64,000 bases of DNA, taken from contig OY992537.1 of NCBI GenBank assembly GCA_963921195.1, forward strand, positions 146,640,275 to 146,704,274, read 5' to 3'. The notes beneath the pieces are model-generated. The model ran no database searches. It worked only from the letters and a program-made list of their open reading frames with translations, and was not told where the DNA came from. This stretch comes from Pegoplata infirma (taxonomy: Eukaryota > Arthropoda > Insecta > Diptera > Anthomyiidae). Shown here one piece after another: positions 1 through 10,658 of the stretch (position 1 is the first letter of the stretch; the number at the start of each line of letters is the position of its first letter). The position numbers and the translations under genes were made by a program.

Positions 1-640
1 TTTTCCAAAAAGTCATTGCCCAAAGTTGGCGTATCAATATCGGCAATAATAAATGTCCACAAAAATTTCTTTTTAAGGTTAAGATTAAGTTGTAACAATT
101 TTGAGCCGAAGGTTTGAATTTTAGATCCATTTGCAGCAAATAATGGAACAGATTCAGAATGTGTGGTCGGTGATTTTTTTGGAATGATTGACACGTCAGC
201 GCCAGAGTCTATTAAAAAATTTAGTTTGGAGAGTGGATCATAAACTACTAATCGACGACTTTTTGATGGATAACCAACACTACTCGTCGTAATTAGTGTT
301 GGGGATGAGGGTTTTCCGAACTATCATTAAAATTACAAGGTGGCACACACTTATCAGCACGTTCTTTAAAGAAGAAGAACGATTACGACTTCTTGATGAT
401 GGTCTAAACTTAATTCGTGAAGAACGGGCATTTTCACTTACAATGTCTATTAATTTATCAATTTTCTGACCGAGTTCTTCAAACCCAGTTTCCTGTTTTT
501 TAATTGACAAAATTTTAGAATTGGGGCATTCTAGCATACCCAGCAAAATGTTCGATTCCAAAGAATCGGTTGTGGAATCAACTATACTACCCTGCAATCG
601 ATGCATTGCATCATCGATGATTTTTGTTTGAGATTGTCAC
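1..640 (-). pseudogene. Ty3/Gypsy element 1: gag C-terminus and aspartic protease, truncated by window edge
   Basis: Reading the minus strand, the end of gag is followed by a retropepsin domain. The protease part shows LIDSGADVSIIP near 180-215 (the DSG catalytic triad of aspartic proteases), then FAANGSKIQTFG and a run ending TLGNDFLE at the left edge, the usual order for arthropod Ty3/Gypsy pol. The preceding gag C-terminus has a basic Arg/Ser-rich stretch and KCVPPC near 325-345, typical of the Cys motif at the gag/protease border in this group. Three reading frames are needed to pass from gag through KCVPPC into protease, so at least two frameshifts have accumulated. RT, RNase H and integrase would lie left of the window. 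Joined in origin with the gag block at 2268-3029; the stretch between is an insertion. Non-functional copy. Confidence 0.85.
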
Positions 641-2208
641 GAAAGCAATACATCCTTTTCCTCCAAACTAGAACACTTATCTGTTCTACGGAATCTGTTC
701 TAGAATATGTTGCATATAGTGGTACAAGAAGGGATTTCGCGATTTTTTAATGGTTACATATCTGTTCCATGTAATGAATTATGGAACTAGTTCTGAATAA
801 TTAAATAAAATTATTTTTTTTTACATTTTTTTTTTTATTTTTTCTTCTATACAAAAATTCTAAAATTACATACAATAAGTATATATTTATTTAAAATTAT
901 TTTATCACAATAAAAATGTCTTAAAATCTAAGATTTTTCCTATAGGAAAAATGTCCCAGAATCAAAGACTTTTTCTATAGGAAAAATGTCTCAGAGTCCG
1001 AGACTTTTTCTATTACAAAAATGTCCCACAATCTGAGACTTTTTCTATAGGAAAAATGTATCAAAACCTGAGACTTTTTCTATAGGAAAAATGTCTCAGA
1101 ATCTGAGAGATTTTCTATAGAAAAAATGTCTCAGAATCTGAGACTTTTTCTATAAGAAAAATGTCTCAGAATCTGACTTTTTCTGTAGAAATAATGTCTC
1201 AGAATCTGAGACTTTTTCTATAGGAAAAATGTCTCAGAATCTGAGATTTTTTTCTACAGGAAAAATGTCTTGGAATCTCAGACTTTTTCTATAGGAAAAA
1301 TGTCTCAGAATTTGATACTTTTTCTACAGGAAAAATGCCTCAGAATCTGTGACTTTTTCTATAGGAAAAATATCTCAGAATCTGAGACTTTTCTATTGGA
1401 AAAATGTCTCAGAATCTGAGACTTCTTCTATAGGAAAAATGTCTCAGAATCTGATACTTTTTGTATAGGAAAAATGTTTCAGAATCTGAGAATTTTTCTA
1501 TAAAAAAATGTTTCAGAATCTGAGACTTTTTCTATAGGAAATATGTCTCAGAATTTGAGACTTTTTATATAGAAAAAATGTTTTGAATCTGAGACTTTTT
1601 CTAAAGGAAAAATATCTACAACATTTTTTTTGGAAAAATTCTATAATTCGCGACATTTTTCCTTAAGAAAAAATCGAGGATTTAAAAAATTTGGACATTT
1701 CAAAAATTGTGTGAAACTGTGGATACATACTACATACTCATACTTGAAAGATGAATAGTTTATCCCACGCTCCTGGTTTCATTAGAACAACCGACAGCAT
1801 CAGTACTCCCAAGTTACAGCTTAAAAGCTTAAAATATGTATATTTTTACCTCCTCACATTTTTGGAATCTGAAAGCAACAATAAAACAACATTATAAGTA
1901 CTACGTTAACCAAAATATGTTCATAATAATTAAGACGTGTACTTACGTTATTTTCACCAAATATCCGCCAAATATATCCGCAATGAATTAAAAACCACAA
2001 TAAGTGCTGCGAAAATCCAAAAATTTGTCAACATAAAGTTAACAAATAAATTGTTTTTTTTAATAAATTTTATTTTTCTGTTTGACATTTTTTTCAAAAA
2101 TTTTAAGTTTTTTTATCGATTCCGTGGAAACAGTAGAGGAATGGAGTAACATTACTGGGGAATCTATTCTAGAATACATTGACAAAGAAACGATTCCAAA
2201 AAATTTTG
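636..2208. mobile_element. Insert splitting gag of Gypsy element 1, unclassified
   Basis: Gag reads on the minus strand to about 2200 (LLEVADG) and resumes at about 636 (KIIDDAMHRLQG), so roughly 1.57 kb was inserted into gag. The insert has no gene. It holds an AT-rich left part, the minisatellite at 905-1625, and a short 22-bp imperfect direct repeat near both ends (691-712 and 2160-2181, 18 of 22 identical by eye). I found no clear terminal inverted repeats and no unambiguous target duplication, so the class is unknown and the borders are good only to about 15 bp. Confidence 0.55.
905..1625. repeat. 35-bp minisatellite with palindromic core
   Basis: About 20 degenerate head-to-tail units of 34-36 bp. 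The core is TCTCAGAATCTGAGA, an odd palindrome, followed by CTTTTTCTATAGGAAAAATG. Each unit could form a small hairpin. The same unit recurs at 30290-30560 and 30825-30890 inside an unrelated hAT element. Confidence 0.95.
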
Positions 2209-2267
2209 CTGGGTACCGTCAGCAACTTCTAATAAATTAGTTAATGGTGCAATTTTATTTAAACCTC

Positions 2268-3029
2268 TCAAATTTTGTTCACAATCCCTTTTTTAACCCA
2301 AATAGAAAAAAGAATATCGTCAGAAATTTTATTGTTAGACAGATTTTTCATATCTTGAAATAGTTGACTTGGCTTTTGGTCACCGAGTTGCAATTCATTG
2401 AAAATTCGATTAAACTTACTCTCTTGACTTTCTTCATATATTGCAATTGATTGAGATTTTAGGGAATTGTATTTACCTTGCTGTGGTGGATTTCTAATCA
2501 GGTTCGAAATCTTGTTGATTGTAAAAACTTCTAGTGCTTCAATTACTTTTGCATACTTTATATTGTCTGAAGAAACATTACAATTTTGAAATTTTTGTTC
2601 TGTTGTTAAAAACCAAAGTTCGGGATTTTGAGTCCAAAATGGTGCAAGAACTAATGATTTACTGTTTTTTAATTCATTGTCTGAAATGTTACGGATGTCT
2701 GCTGGAATTGATGTTTCAGAATTTTGTGAAAAATTTGTGGTGGAAGTTTGTTGTTTAAATTGCTCAGAACGTTTTCCCATTCCTTCCATAAAGTCCTTCA
2801 TATGATTAAAAATAACATTAAGGTCAGTGTTAGAACCTGATGGTGTAGCTTGAGAACCCTTTAATTCTAACTCAAAATCATAATTTGGGGCATCGCTAAC
2901 TTGAAGACCTTGTAAGTGAGTTTCTAATCGCAAGATTTTGTCAGCTTTCGGACCACTTAATGGCAAATTTCACTTTCTTAATAAAACGTAAATTTCTTCC
3001 GAAGATAAATTAGCTAATTGTTTAGGCAT
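2268..3029 (-). pseudogene. Ty3/Gypsy element 1: gag
   Basis: Gag capsid-type protein of an arthropod Gypsy retrotransposon, which would package element RNA. The start is ATG at 3029 (MPKQLANLSSEE). After about 19 residues an in-frame TGA at 2970-2972 breaks it, and the frame then stays open to 2268 for about 232 residues. The capsid part has the family pattern LAPFWTQNPELWF, then NPPQQGKYNSLK, LQLGDQKPSQLFQDM and ISDDILFSIWVKK. Downstream the frame shifts and runs into the insert at 636-2208. With the block at 1-640 this is one broken copy. The capsid pattern makes the assignment firm; the exact Gypsy lineage was not resolved. Confidence 0.88.
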
Positions 3030-3345
3030 TCTTTCACAGGTGTCACCACTTTTGGAAGTATTGTATTAACCAGCGTAATTAAATGAAATTCTTTCTCCTT
3101 TTTATTTTTTACCAAATTTTCTTTATTTAAAAATAAATTCAGTCAAGAATCAAAATCAAAATTGAAAAATTATTGAAAATTAGAGACAACCTCAAAACAT
3201 CAATTAAAAATAAATGAAATATTTTGAACAAAACAACAAGTGATTTGGGAAAGTATCCACAGGTATATTCAGCAACTTTGTAAAAAATATAAAGGCAAAT
3301 ATTTTTTAGAACATACACAGAAAAAAATATTCGATGGAAAAAACA
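3030..3345 (-). other. Gypsy element 1 5' leader, no gene
   Basis: AT-rich stretch upstream of the gag start on the minus strand. It should hold the 5' untranslated leader of the retrotransposon and possibly part of its LTR, but I could not find a convincing primer-binding site or LTR edge. Confidence 0.4.
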
Positions 3346-3360
3346 ATTAAATATTTATGT

Positions 3361-4768
3361 TAGGTTATGGTGGATGGCATTGGCATAAACCAATGCCCAT
3401 AGAGGCCGACTTGTGGCCCATTATGATTCCAGTTTCAATAGTTGCATCTATGTATTCCACTTCGATGTTTTGATAAACGCCAATAAGGTCCATGGATTTA
3501 TTCCTCGGATTTTATGTAAATTCTGAAAGAAAAAAGAGCCAAATAATTTAAATCTTCTAAAAGACAGTGCAGGGCATTCACATAAAAAGTGAAAACTGTC
3601 TTCAACAGCTTCCCTACACCATCGGCATGTATCATCATTTACTCTTCCAATTCTTACCATGTCTTTACCCAGGGTGTTGTGGCCTGTAATCAAATTAATT
3701 ACCATTCTCAGTTGTCTTCTATCCATATCAAGAAGAACTTGGCTTTGTTTCAACGAATTTTCATTCCATAATAATTTTGTCTGAATACAGCAGTCCGACT
3801 GAGTCCATCGGATTAACCAAGTTCCTCTCGCTTCCAGTCTGATCCGTTGCGAGATTAGAGATAGAGGTGGATGAAATCACTCACAGTCAATTCCTGTGAA
3901 AGGTTGGCTCCCCGCTTAGCAAGTTCATCTGCCTTTTCGTTGCCCAGTATATCTTTATGTCCAGGTACCCACAGTCTAATGTTGTGCTGCTCGCTGAGAA
4001 CCTTAAGCTCTCTGTGGCAGCGGCTAACTACCATTAAAGCTGCCTGGCTATCAATGAAAAAACTATTATCACTTCTGTATATTAGTGACATTGAAAGCTG
4101 CTCCGCTGCTTTGATAATAGCGTGAATTTCAGCTTGAAAAATACTGCAATCATTATCAAGTCGAAATGATCCTTCCATGTTAAGTTCATTGCAGTGAAAG
4201 CCACTGCCTGTACCACTTGCCATTTTAGAACCATCCGTGTAGACATTAATTGGATAGAACTCCACCTGATCATTGAGCCAATCATCCAATGAAGGGATTT
4301 CAATGTTTAATCTCCCATTTACAACATTACGTGGAGTAATATAATCAGTAATAGTGTTCCGTTCAGTGCCACTTATAAGATCCATATGTCGTACTTGTCT
4401 GTTTTTCGGTGATCCTGTTTGACATAGTATTAAGAGTAATCGCAGCATTCTCTTTTAAGTGAATATCTAAGGGTGCGATGTTTAGTAGTATTTCCAATGC
4501 ATCAGTAGAAGTCGTACTCATCGCGCCTGTGAGACTGAGCAGGGCTATTCTGTTAAATCTCTCTTGATCTTATCCGCATGTACTCCATGATCAACAACTG
4601 GCCACCACATATGGCAACCATACGTCATCACTGGTCGAATTATAGCCGAGTATAACCATAGAAAGAGCTTTGGTTGTAGTCCCCATTTCCTGCCCACCAA
4701 TTTCCGACACGTGTATAGTGCAACAAAAGTTTTCCTTACACACCGAACCAAATACGGCAGTAATATTA
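3361..4768 (-). mobile_element. LINE 1: LOA-like non-LTR retrotransposon, 5'-truncated
   Basis: Minus-strand LINE fragment with the 3' half of the RT/RNase H protein and a short 3' UTR ending in CCATAACCTAACATAAAT on the minus strand. Order from 5' (right) to 3' (left): RT C-terminal palm/thumb, RNase H, and a C-terminal Cys/His motif. It shares this architecture and the 3' ending in CTAACC-type repeats with the fuller copy at 36076-40410. A C-terminal RNase H after RT is known from the LOA and I clades; the RT block of the longer copies looks LOA-like. 5' truncation near 4768 is normal for LINEs. Confidence 0.85.
3448..4751 (-). pseudogene. LINE 1 pol fragment: RT tail, RNase H, Cys/His motif
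   Basis: Three frames cover this protein. At 4545-4751: the RT thumb region (WGLQPKLFLWLYSAIIRPV, then MTYGCHMWWP). At 3855-4448: an RNase H domain with YTDGS, FQAEIHAI, DSQAALM, WVPGH and NEKADELAK, which supply the catalytic Asp-Glu-Asp set. At 3448-3753: the C-terminal CRWCREAVEDSFHFLCECPAL motif (CCHC-like, common at the end of these proteins). Frameshifts at about 4450-4545 and 3755-3855 separate the blocks, so no product is expected. RT catalytic YADD lies upstream and is missing through 5' truncation. Confidence 0.87.
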
Positions 4769-4769
4769 A

Positions 4770-5185
4770 CGAAAAAGCATGTTAATTTGACGAAAGAACA
4801 ATCATTATACAGCTAACAAAACAGGGGTGTTGATTTGAATAAATTTTCGTTAATTTATATTTGAGATAAATTTGACGAAATTTTGTCAAATTAACAGAAT
4901 CATTTTCGTCAATTTGAATAAAATAGTTTATTCAATTTTAATAAATATCATCAATTTAACAAAATGATTTTCGTTGATTCTACGATATTTTATCAATTTT
5001 ACTAAATTTGTCTACCCTTCCAAAAAATAAAATATCCATAAATTTTTTTTATTTTTGAAATTATATTAATTTTTTTTTTTTTTAAAAGTATGTTAATATT
5101 TTAAAAACTTAAAAAACATGATAAACAAAAAAAATATAAAATAATAAATAACTAAAAAAATTATAATAATACACTGTGAATCACA
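4770..5185. repeat. AT-rich repeat of TTTCGTCAAWTTGA type, then plain AT-rich DNA
   Basis: 4770-5010 is built from short degenerate, partly inverted units resembling ATTTTGTCAAATTAAC and TTTCGTCAATTTGAAT. Similar units occur at 35940-36075, directly at the 3' edge of LINE 2. 5010-5185 is low-complexity A/T with no feature I can support. Confidence 0.5.
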
Positions 5186-5863
5186 TCAATAAGGAATCGA
5201 GTTTTTCACTTTTTAATCGAATATATCTTTGTAACGAATAAGCGGAAAAATATAAAAAAAATACACTGATGAACCCGATTATCTAGCCAATAATGTCAAA
5301 TAATAACAATAATCAAAAGACTAAAAAAAGTGCTTTAAAAAATATTTTTCCGCAACTTGTTAAAAAATCACTATTTTTTTGAATCACTTGAATAAGGAAT
5401 TTTGGAATACAGACCAAGTAGGACCTGAATCCAATTTGTAATGAATAGCAATCCCCCAAACAATAAAAACAAAACAGTTTTGTTTCGAATTTCAGTAAAA
5501 ATGGGACTCACAAAGCTCTTAGCTCTTCCGATAAGGAAAAAGTACTGAAAAAGTGTTAAAGGCCGTTGAAATCGCGGAAATAATAGAGAGGGACAAAACT
5601 GCTGTATGAAATTATCTAAATAACAATTAAAAACTATGGAAAAAACATGAATGTGCGAACTAAAATGGCAACAACAAAACGATATCGACAAAAATTTTAA
5701 GTATTCCCCCAAATTTTACGCCGATATCTTTCAAAATTATCAAAGAAAGTGGCGTTAATGCAAGTATTTGTACAGTCCGTCGCGTTTAAAAGTCAAGTGA
5801 GATCAGTGCTCGTCGAAAATTATGCAAAAATTAATTGCTGAATGCCAAACGTAGTTAGCAGCG

Positions 5864-7564
5864 CACAGTGTTGCGTCTTCATGTAAAGAGTGGCCAAAAA
5901 TAGAAGGAGTTAAGTTAGAGCGTTAAAATTTCGAACACTTGTTAAGATCGATAAGATCAAGAAAAATTTTGAATTTGGTCAATATCCGCCTAAGGATTCG
6001 TATCCTTCGCATATATCCTGAAATTAAAATACGGCATAAAACGAAAACTAACGCTTTAATCTTCATGTTATTTATTGTAGTTATTACCTATAATGCCATT
6101 AATTATTCTACTAAATTTTGTCCAATTCGGAGCAAGGATACGCCTGGCTCAAAAATGTCCTTTTTAAAATAACGATCAGAAAAAGGGTAAAAATTGAAGC
6201 TATTTCATGAAATTTTGAAAATCCAACTGTTATAATATGCTCAATGTATTAGCCAAAATTTTTGCAAACCGGAACAAGGATACGCCCTCCTCGAAAATGT
6301 CCTTTTTTAAAAAAGTCAAGAAAAAGTTCAAAATTCAAATTCCTTCATGAATTTTTGCATCCGCAACACTTAGAATATACCTTAAATCTTAATCAAATGA
6401 AAAAATTGAATCAAGGATGTAATGTCCTTAAAAAATTTAAAAAAAAGTTTACAAAATCCTTCGTACTTCATGAAATTCTGTTCTGATAATGTTGAAAATA
6501 CAGTATTTTAGTATAATTGAAGCAAGGATTATCCTTAACCTATCCTTAGGATATTCTTAGCGCATAAATATCCTTTTTTTAAGACTTGAGAAAATTCAGG
6601 GAAATCCTTTGACCTTAAAACTATCAATAATTCACAACATTTTTGCACGTAGTATTTACAATACGTTCAATATTGTTTTTAAGTTTAAGCAGGGATATGC
6701 CTATCTCAAAAAGACCGTTATAAAATAAGCAAGTAAAAATATAGTACAACGTACTTCCTCAACAAAATCTTTCTAAATAAAAATCTGCATCTGTTAATGT
6801 ATAACTGGTGTCTAGCCAAGCATCTAATTTGTGTCAGGCCTGTATGACAAATAATGGTTCTTGGACCAATTTAAATAAAATTTTAAATTTAACCGACCAA
6901 TTCATTTTGCATTCCGATTTATTATATGTGTTCCATAACTATTTTTCGCAATACATTTGAAATTATCAAGGACAACTGCTGCATCTTGGTGTTTTCGTTA
7001 AAAAAAATTCCAAATTTATATTCGGGTTCCCACAAAAAAAAATTGATTAAAAAAAAAGTGGAAAAACGTGGACGAGTTCTTTTGTTATTTGTAATCTACA
7101 TACTTATACCAATATTTTCTGCAAAGAACTAAGCGCGCCAATGAGGGCCACAAAAATGGCTGACTATCAAATATGAAATTTGCAAAATAAATTAGTATTT
7201 TCTTTGGAACTCAATTTATAACAGCGTTACTTGCCATATGATTAACTTATGTCGACCAAAATAGCATTATCATACAAGCAACATATCTAACTTAAAACTT
7301 CATTACCAATAAGGTCGAATTTTAAATGCAATATAATTATTTAACCGTTACAAGTACATGTGGATTTCAAAGATTTTAAAACCAAAATATGATATATTTC
7401 AAAAAGTTCAACTTTAGAGACATGTAACTTAAAAACTATTAAAGATATCTATAAACTGTTTTGGATTTGTTTTATTTATGATGTTTTCTTAAAATAAAAT
7501 TCATATAACCTTAAGTTTTAAGACATTTAGTTTGACCATTTATGGCCAAGTTCACAACACTGTG
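5864..7564. mobile_element. Transib-like non-autonomous element T1, TSD CAGCG, RSS-like ends (23/12)
   Basis: Exact 5-bp GC-rich duplication CAGCG at 5859-5863 and 7565-7569. Both ends begin CACAGTGTTG. Left end: heptamer 5864-5870, 23-bp spacer, then CCAAAAATA at 5894-5902. Right end, inward: heptamer 7558-7564, 12-bp spacer, then CCATAAATG at 7537-7545. A 5-bp GC-rich duplication and CACAGTG-type ends are characteristic of the Transib superfamily, the relatives of RAG1. The inside is non-coding and has degenerate repeats around GCAAGGATACGCC (5960-6740), a motif also present in element 11978-14513. No transposase; mobility would need one from elsewhere. Confidence 0.78.
5960..6740. repeat. 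Degenerate ~110-165-bp tandem repeat inside T1
   Basis: Units carry GCAAGGATACGCC followed by a stretch ending ATGTCCTTTTTT, seen near 5985, 6131, 6273, 6411, 6522 and 6688. Spacing is irregular. Two further units lie at about 12110 and 12250 in element 11978-14513, linking the two elements. The rest of T1 (6740-7535) is AT-rich with nothing recognisable. Confidence 0.65.
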
Positions 7565-9185
7565 CAGCGCCTTAATCTCGCCAGGAATACAATGACACGG
7601 TCTCAGACATTTTTTAAAGTAATTTATTCCGCCGAAAAAAAATAATACCGTTGCATTAGACGGATACAATTGTTTTCGGTGATTTGAGACAATAAAAACA
7701 GTTTTTGCATAGCAGACAGATCATAGAAGGTGTTTTTATGGTATGGGGTGCGATGTTCTACTGTAGCATCATCACTGTTTCTTACGTTACCATCGATGCT
7801 TCGTAAGTTTGGAATAAAGGGGTGGCTTTTTTTGCAATTTTCAACAGACTATAAACTCATTTATTTTTTAATCGTGAAGGACTATACAAATACCCACAAA
7901 ATCACCACTTTCTTTGAGAAATTTGGAACCTGTCAACGTGGAATTCGACGGAATTCTTAAAATTTTGGTCGATCTTGTTCTGCTGTTGCCATTTAAGTTC
8001 GTCTATTCATGTTTTTTCCATAGTTCTTAATGTTTTTTAAATAATTGCATTCAATAGGTTTGCCCCTCACTAATATTTTCGCGATTTCAAAGGCGTTTAA
8101 CACTTTGTACTTTAAAGTCAGTACTTTTTTCATTTCGGAAGAGCTAAGAGCTGTTGTGAGTCTCATTTTTATTGAAATTCGAAACAAAACTGTTATGATT
8201 CTATTCTTTTAGGAATTGCTATCCATATCAAATTGGATTCAGATCCTACTTGGTCTGTATTCCAAAATTCCTTATTCAAGTGATTCATAAAAAACTAGAA
8301 ATTTTTTAACAAGTTGCCAAAAAAATATTTTTTTAAAGGACTTCTTTCAGTCTTTTGATTATTGTTATTATTTGACAATATTAGCTAGATAATGGTCTCT
8401 ATCAGTGCATTTTTTTATATTTTTCCGCTTATTTGTTACAAAGATATAATCGATTAAAAAGTGAAAAACTCGATTCCAAAAAATAATCTATATATATAAT
8501 TTCCCTATTTGTGTGTTCCTCTTTTTTTGTCTATCCAGAGCTTTTTGAAGCCCACTGATGAGCTACAAAGCTAAAAATTGGCATGCATATAGTAAAACAC
8601 CTGGGGCAGATCCTAACGTAGCCGGATTTTCGATTTTTTGCCTGTGGGCGGAGAAATAAGCGAAAAAGTGGGCGTGGCAAATTTCAATTTTTTGACATTT
8701 TTGCTTAATTTAAAGCCGCCTAATGACTTAGGAAGCTGAATAGAATATAGTCCTAACGATGGCGCATATCCCCAAGTAATCGGATTTAATATTTTCGCAA
8801 TGTGGGCGGAGAATTGGGGGGAAAAGTGGCGTGGCAAAATTGTGATTTTTTAACATTTTTACTCCTTTTGAAGCCCCAAAATGACTTAGGAATGAGTAAG
8901 TATTATCTCACCATGAATAGCTCATTTCATCTCTTTCTTTAATCATTAACAGAAATTGATATTTTTGTATTTGCTTCTTTTTTTCTTTGCTCTGAAATGA
9001 TTGTGTTTCTTGTTTGCTCGTTTTGTGTTTTTTCGAAAAATGAATTTCACAGCAAAGCTCAATATCGTGATAATTCAAATGGTGTTCTGTTTTCTTTGAA
9101 CAGAAAACGAGATGAGCTGAAATTGAAAATGAAAAATAAAATGAGCTGATAGATAAAACGAGATTGAGATGAAATGAGCTATCAA

Positions 9186-9205
9186 TGAGATCTCGCGAGA
9201 TCTCA
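9186..9205. repeat. 20-bp perfect palindrome in hAT1 left arm
   Basis: TGAGATCTCGCGAGATCTCA reads the same on both strands. It recurs in the right arm at 10873-10892, with a partial third copy near 10914-10929. Repeated subterminal motifs in hAT elements are often transposase-binding sites; that role here is inference. Confidence 0.85.
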
Positions 9206-9434
9206 TATTAAACAAAATTATTTTTTGTTTTTTTTTTGCAAGCATAAATGGAAACGTGGTTGTTTATTGCTTATGATGTGTAGGGAGATAAAAAACAGCA
9301 GAAGGCAAGTAAATTCTAATAATAAATTAGAATTTTTACAGAATTATTAATTAAAAATATATACCATTTAATGTTAAATTGTTTCTAACAATTTTTAGTT
9401 TTTTTTTTTGTACGTAACACGTAATAAGACAATA

Positions 9435-9627
9435 GTGGTGTTTTTGTTTAAATGTACATTCAAATTTTATACATCTTTACTACTGCTTTTATATAAATTA
9501 ACGCTATTTAAAACAACACTAGCTAAGAAATACAATTTGCAATGATTAACAATTATTCACTTCTTAAACTTAAAAGCAGTAGTAAAGTTGTATGAAATTT
9601 GAAAGTACAGTTAACCAAAAACACCAC
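9435..9627. mobile_element. 193-bp MITE with ~60-bp inverted repeats
   Basis: Ends GTGGTGTTTTTG and CAAAAACACCAC; the inverted match extends about 60 bp (to AAGCAGTAGTAAAG-type sequence). Flanking TA on both sides would fit a Tc1/mariner-type MITE, although the palindrome itself extends into the flank (AATAG/CTATT), so the TA duplication is not certain. Confidence 0.7.
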
Positions 9628-9631
9628 TATT

Positions 9632-10658
9632 CACTGTGATTCCAAATTCGAATCTAGGTGGACAAAAGTCTAAAAAGTTTGAACCTCTAAATTAAAAAAC
9701 GGTAGGTGTTTTAAATAGCTAACAACATGCCTAGACTAGACGCAAAATATTTTGATTAAATAAGGGGTTTAACTTTGTCCCCGCAGCACTAGAACATCAA
9801 TGTTTGTTCACGAAAATGTTTGTAATTAAAAACTAAGCAAATCAATACAAAACTAAGTAGCTTATACCAAGTGAATTATTTGCAGGAGATTGCCGTGAAT
9901 TGTTTTTTATATAGCCATGGGTATATACTTATCAAACAAATTTTCATGGGTTCGAAATTGTTTCGCGATTTCTTAATATCGGTTTTTGAAGTTAGGGTCA
10001 TAATTAAAAAAAAAAAAATAGATTTTCAATATTTCAAAGCTTGCCAAAAAAAACCGCTCCAAGTTGCGGGCAAGCCACTCTATACATCTCTTAAAGTAAC
10101 TATCAGAGAGTATGTTTCATCTTTCATCTCATCCAGCGGCGTCCAGCTGCTTTTTTTATAGCGTTTTTAAAAAAGTCATTTTTTCTGCAATTTTTATAAC
10201 TCTCAAGAAAATGCTTATAATATTCAGGATCTTCTGCACATATTTTTGCAACAAATACCTCTACAAAATTTTCCATAATTGTTATATCACATATTTTTCT
10301 TTTCCCGCCACTCTAGAAGCACAAAAAGGATTTAATTCGAACATTCTAAAAAAACTACACATTAAAAGTAATTCGACATAGCTGGGCTTTACTGTAATGC
10401 TCAGAAAAGCTTTTTATATCATTTTTAAATACTTCCTTTAAATTTAGTGCCCTAAAGTAGCAAAAAGTAATTTACTTTTTCCAGTTGTAGCGAAAAGTCC
10501 AATTAAGTGGAAGCTATTTTAGTGAAACCCACTGTATTTTCAAAAATATTGAAGCTACAATTTTTTAAAGCATTTTTTTGAAATCAGCGACCCCAAAAAC
10601 ATAAAATATCATGGTTAAATACTTTTGTCCACCTAGTTTTGGAATTGGAACCACAGTG
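9632..10658. mobile_element. Transib-like element T2, TSD CTATT, RSS-like ends (23/23)
   Basis: Flanked by CTATT at 9627-9631 and 10659-10663. Left end: CACTGTG (9632-9638), 23-bp spacer, ACAAAAGTC (9662-9670). Right end inward: CACTGTG (10652-10658), 23-bp spacer, ACAAAAGTA (10620-10628). The spacers are themselves similar (both end CTAGGTGG). No coding region can be supported between them; small open frames are not conserved. The duplication is AT-rich, less typical of Transib than the GC-rich ones of T1 and T3, and its first base is shared with the adjacent MITE. Confidence 0.68.

Larger units (their letters stand above)
5728..7960 (+). pseudogene. Tc1-like transposase relic (exploded, split by an insertion)
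   Basis: Before the insertion (5728-5863) a plus-strand frame shows a helix-turn-helix-like piece ending ICTVRRV, then SARRKLCKN and NAKRS with stops, matching the Tc1 pattern of TVRR, ARRK and a Lys/Arg-rich linker. After it (7570-7960) the same protein continues with QRLNLARN, then IYSAEKK (position of the usual FSDEKKF, first catalytic Asp), a DGYNCF-like piece, FMVWGAM (the conserved VMVWG) and, in another frame, IVKDYTNTHKI. Removing 5864-7564 plus one CAGCG restores a continuous run through the break. Stops and frameshifts are frequent, so it is long dead. Sequence similarity is by eye. Confidence 0.7.
5192..8479 (+). mobile_element. Tc1/mariner-like element with ~540-bp inverted repeats, split by a later insertion
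   Basis: The left arm (5192 to about 5725) reappears inverted at about 7935-8479, starting GGAATCGAGTTTTTCACTTT on one side and ending in its complement on the other. Between the arms lie degenerate pieces of a Tc1-type transposase on the plus strand, separated by the 1.7-kb element at 5864-7564. Long arms plus a central transposase fit a long-TIR Tc1-like element. I could not define a TA duplication; the left edge may extend a few bases beyond 5192. A Helitron starts only 8 bp beyond the right arm. Confidence 0.75.

Noticed and set aside
905..1625. CRISPR-like array
   Set aside because: Units are contiguous degenerate repeats without unique spacers, in eukaryotic DNA. It is a minisatellite.
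9871..10161. Open frames inside T2 as a transposase gene
   Set aside because: No catalytic or DNA-binding motif, AT-rich composition, overlapping frames. No support.
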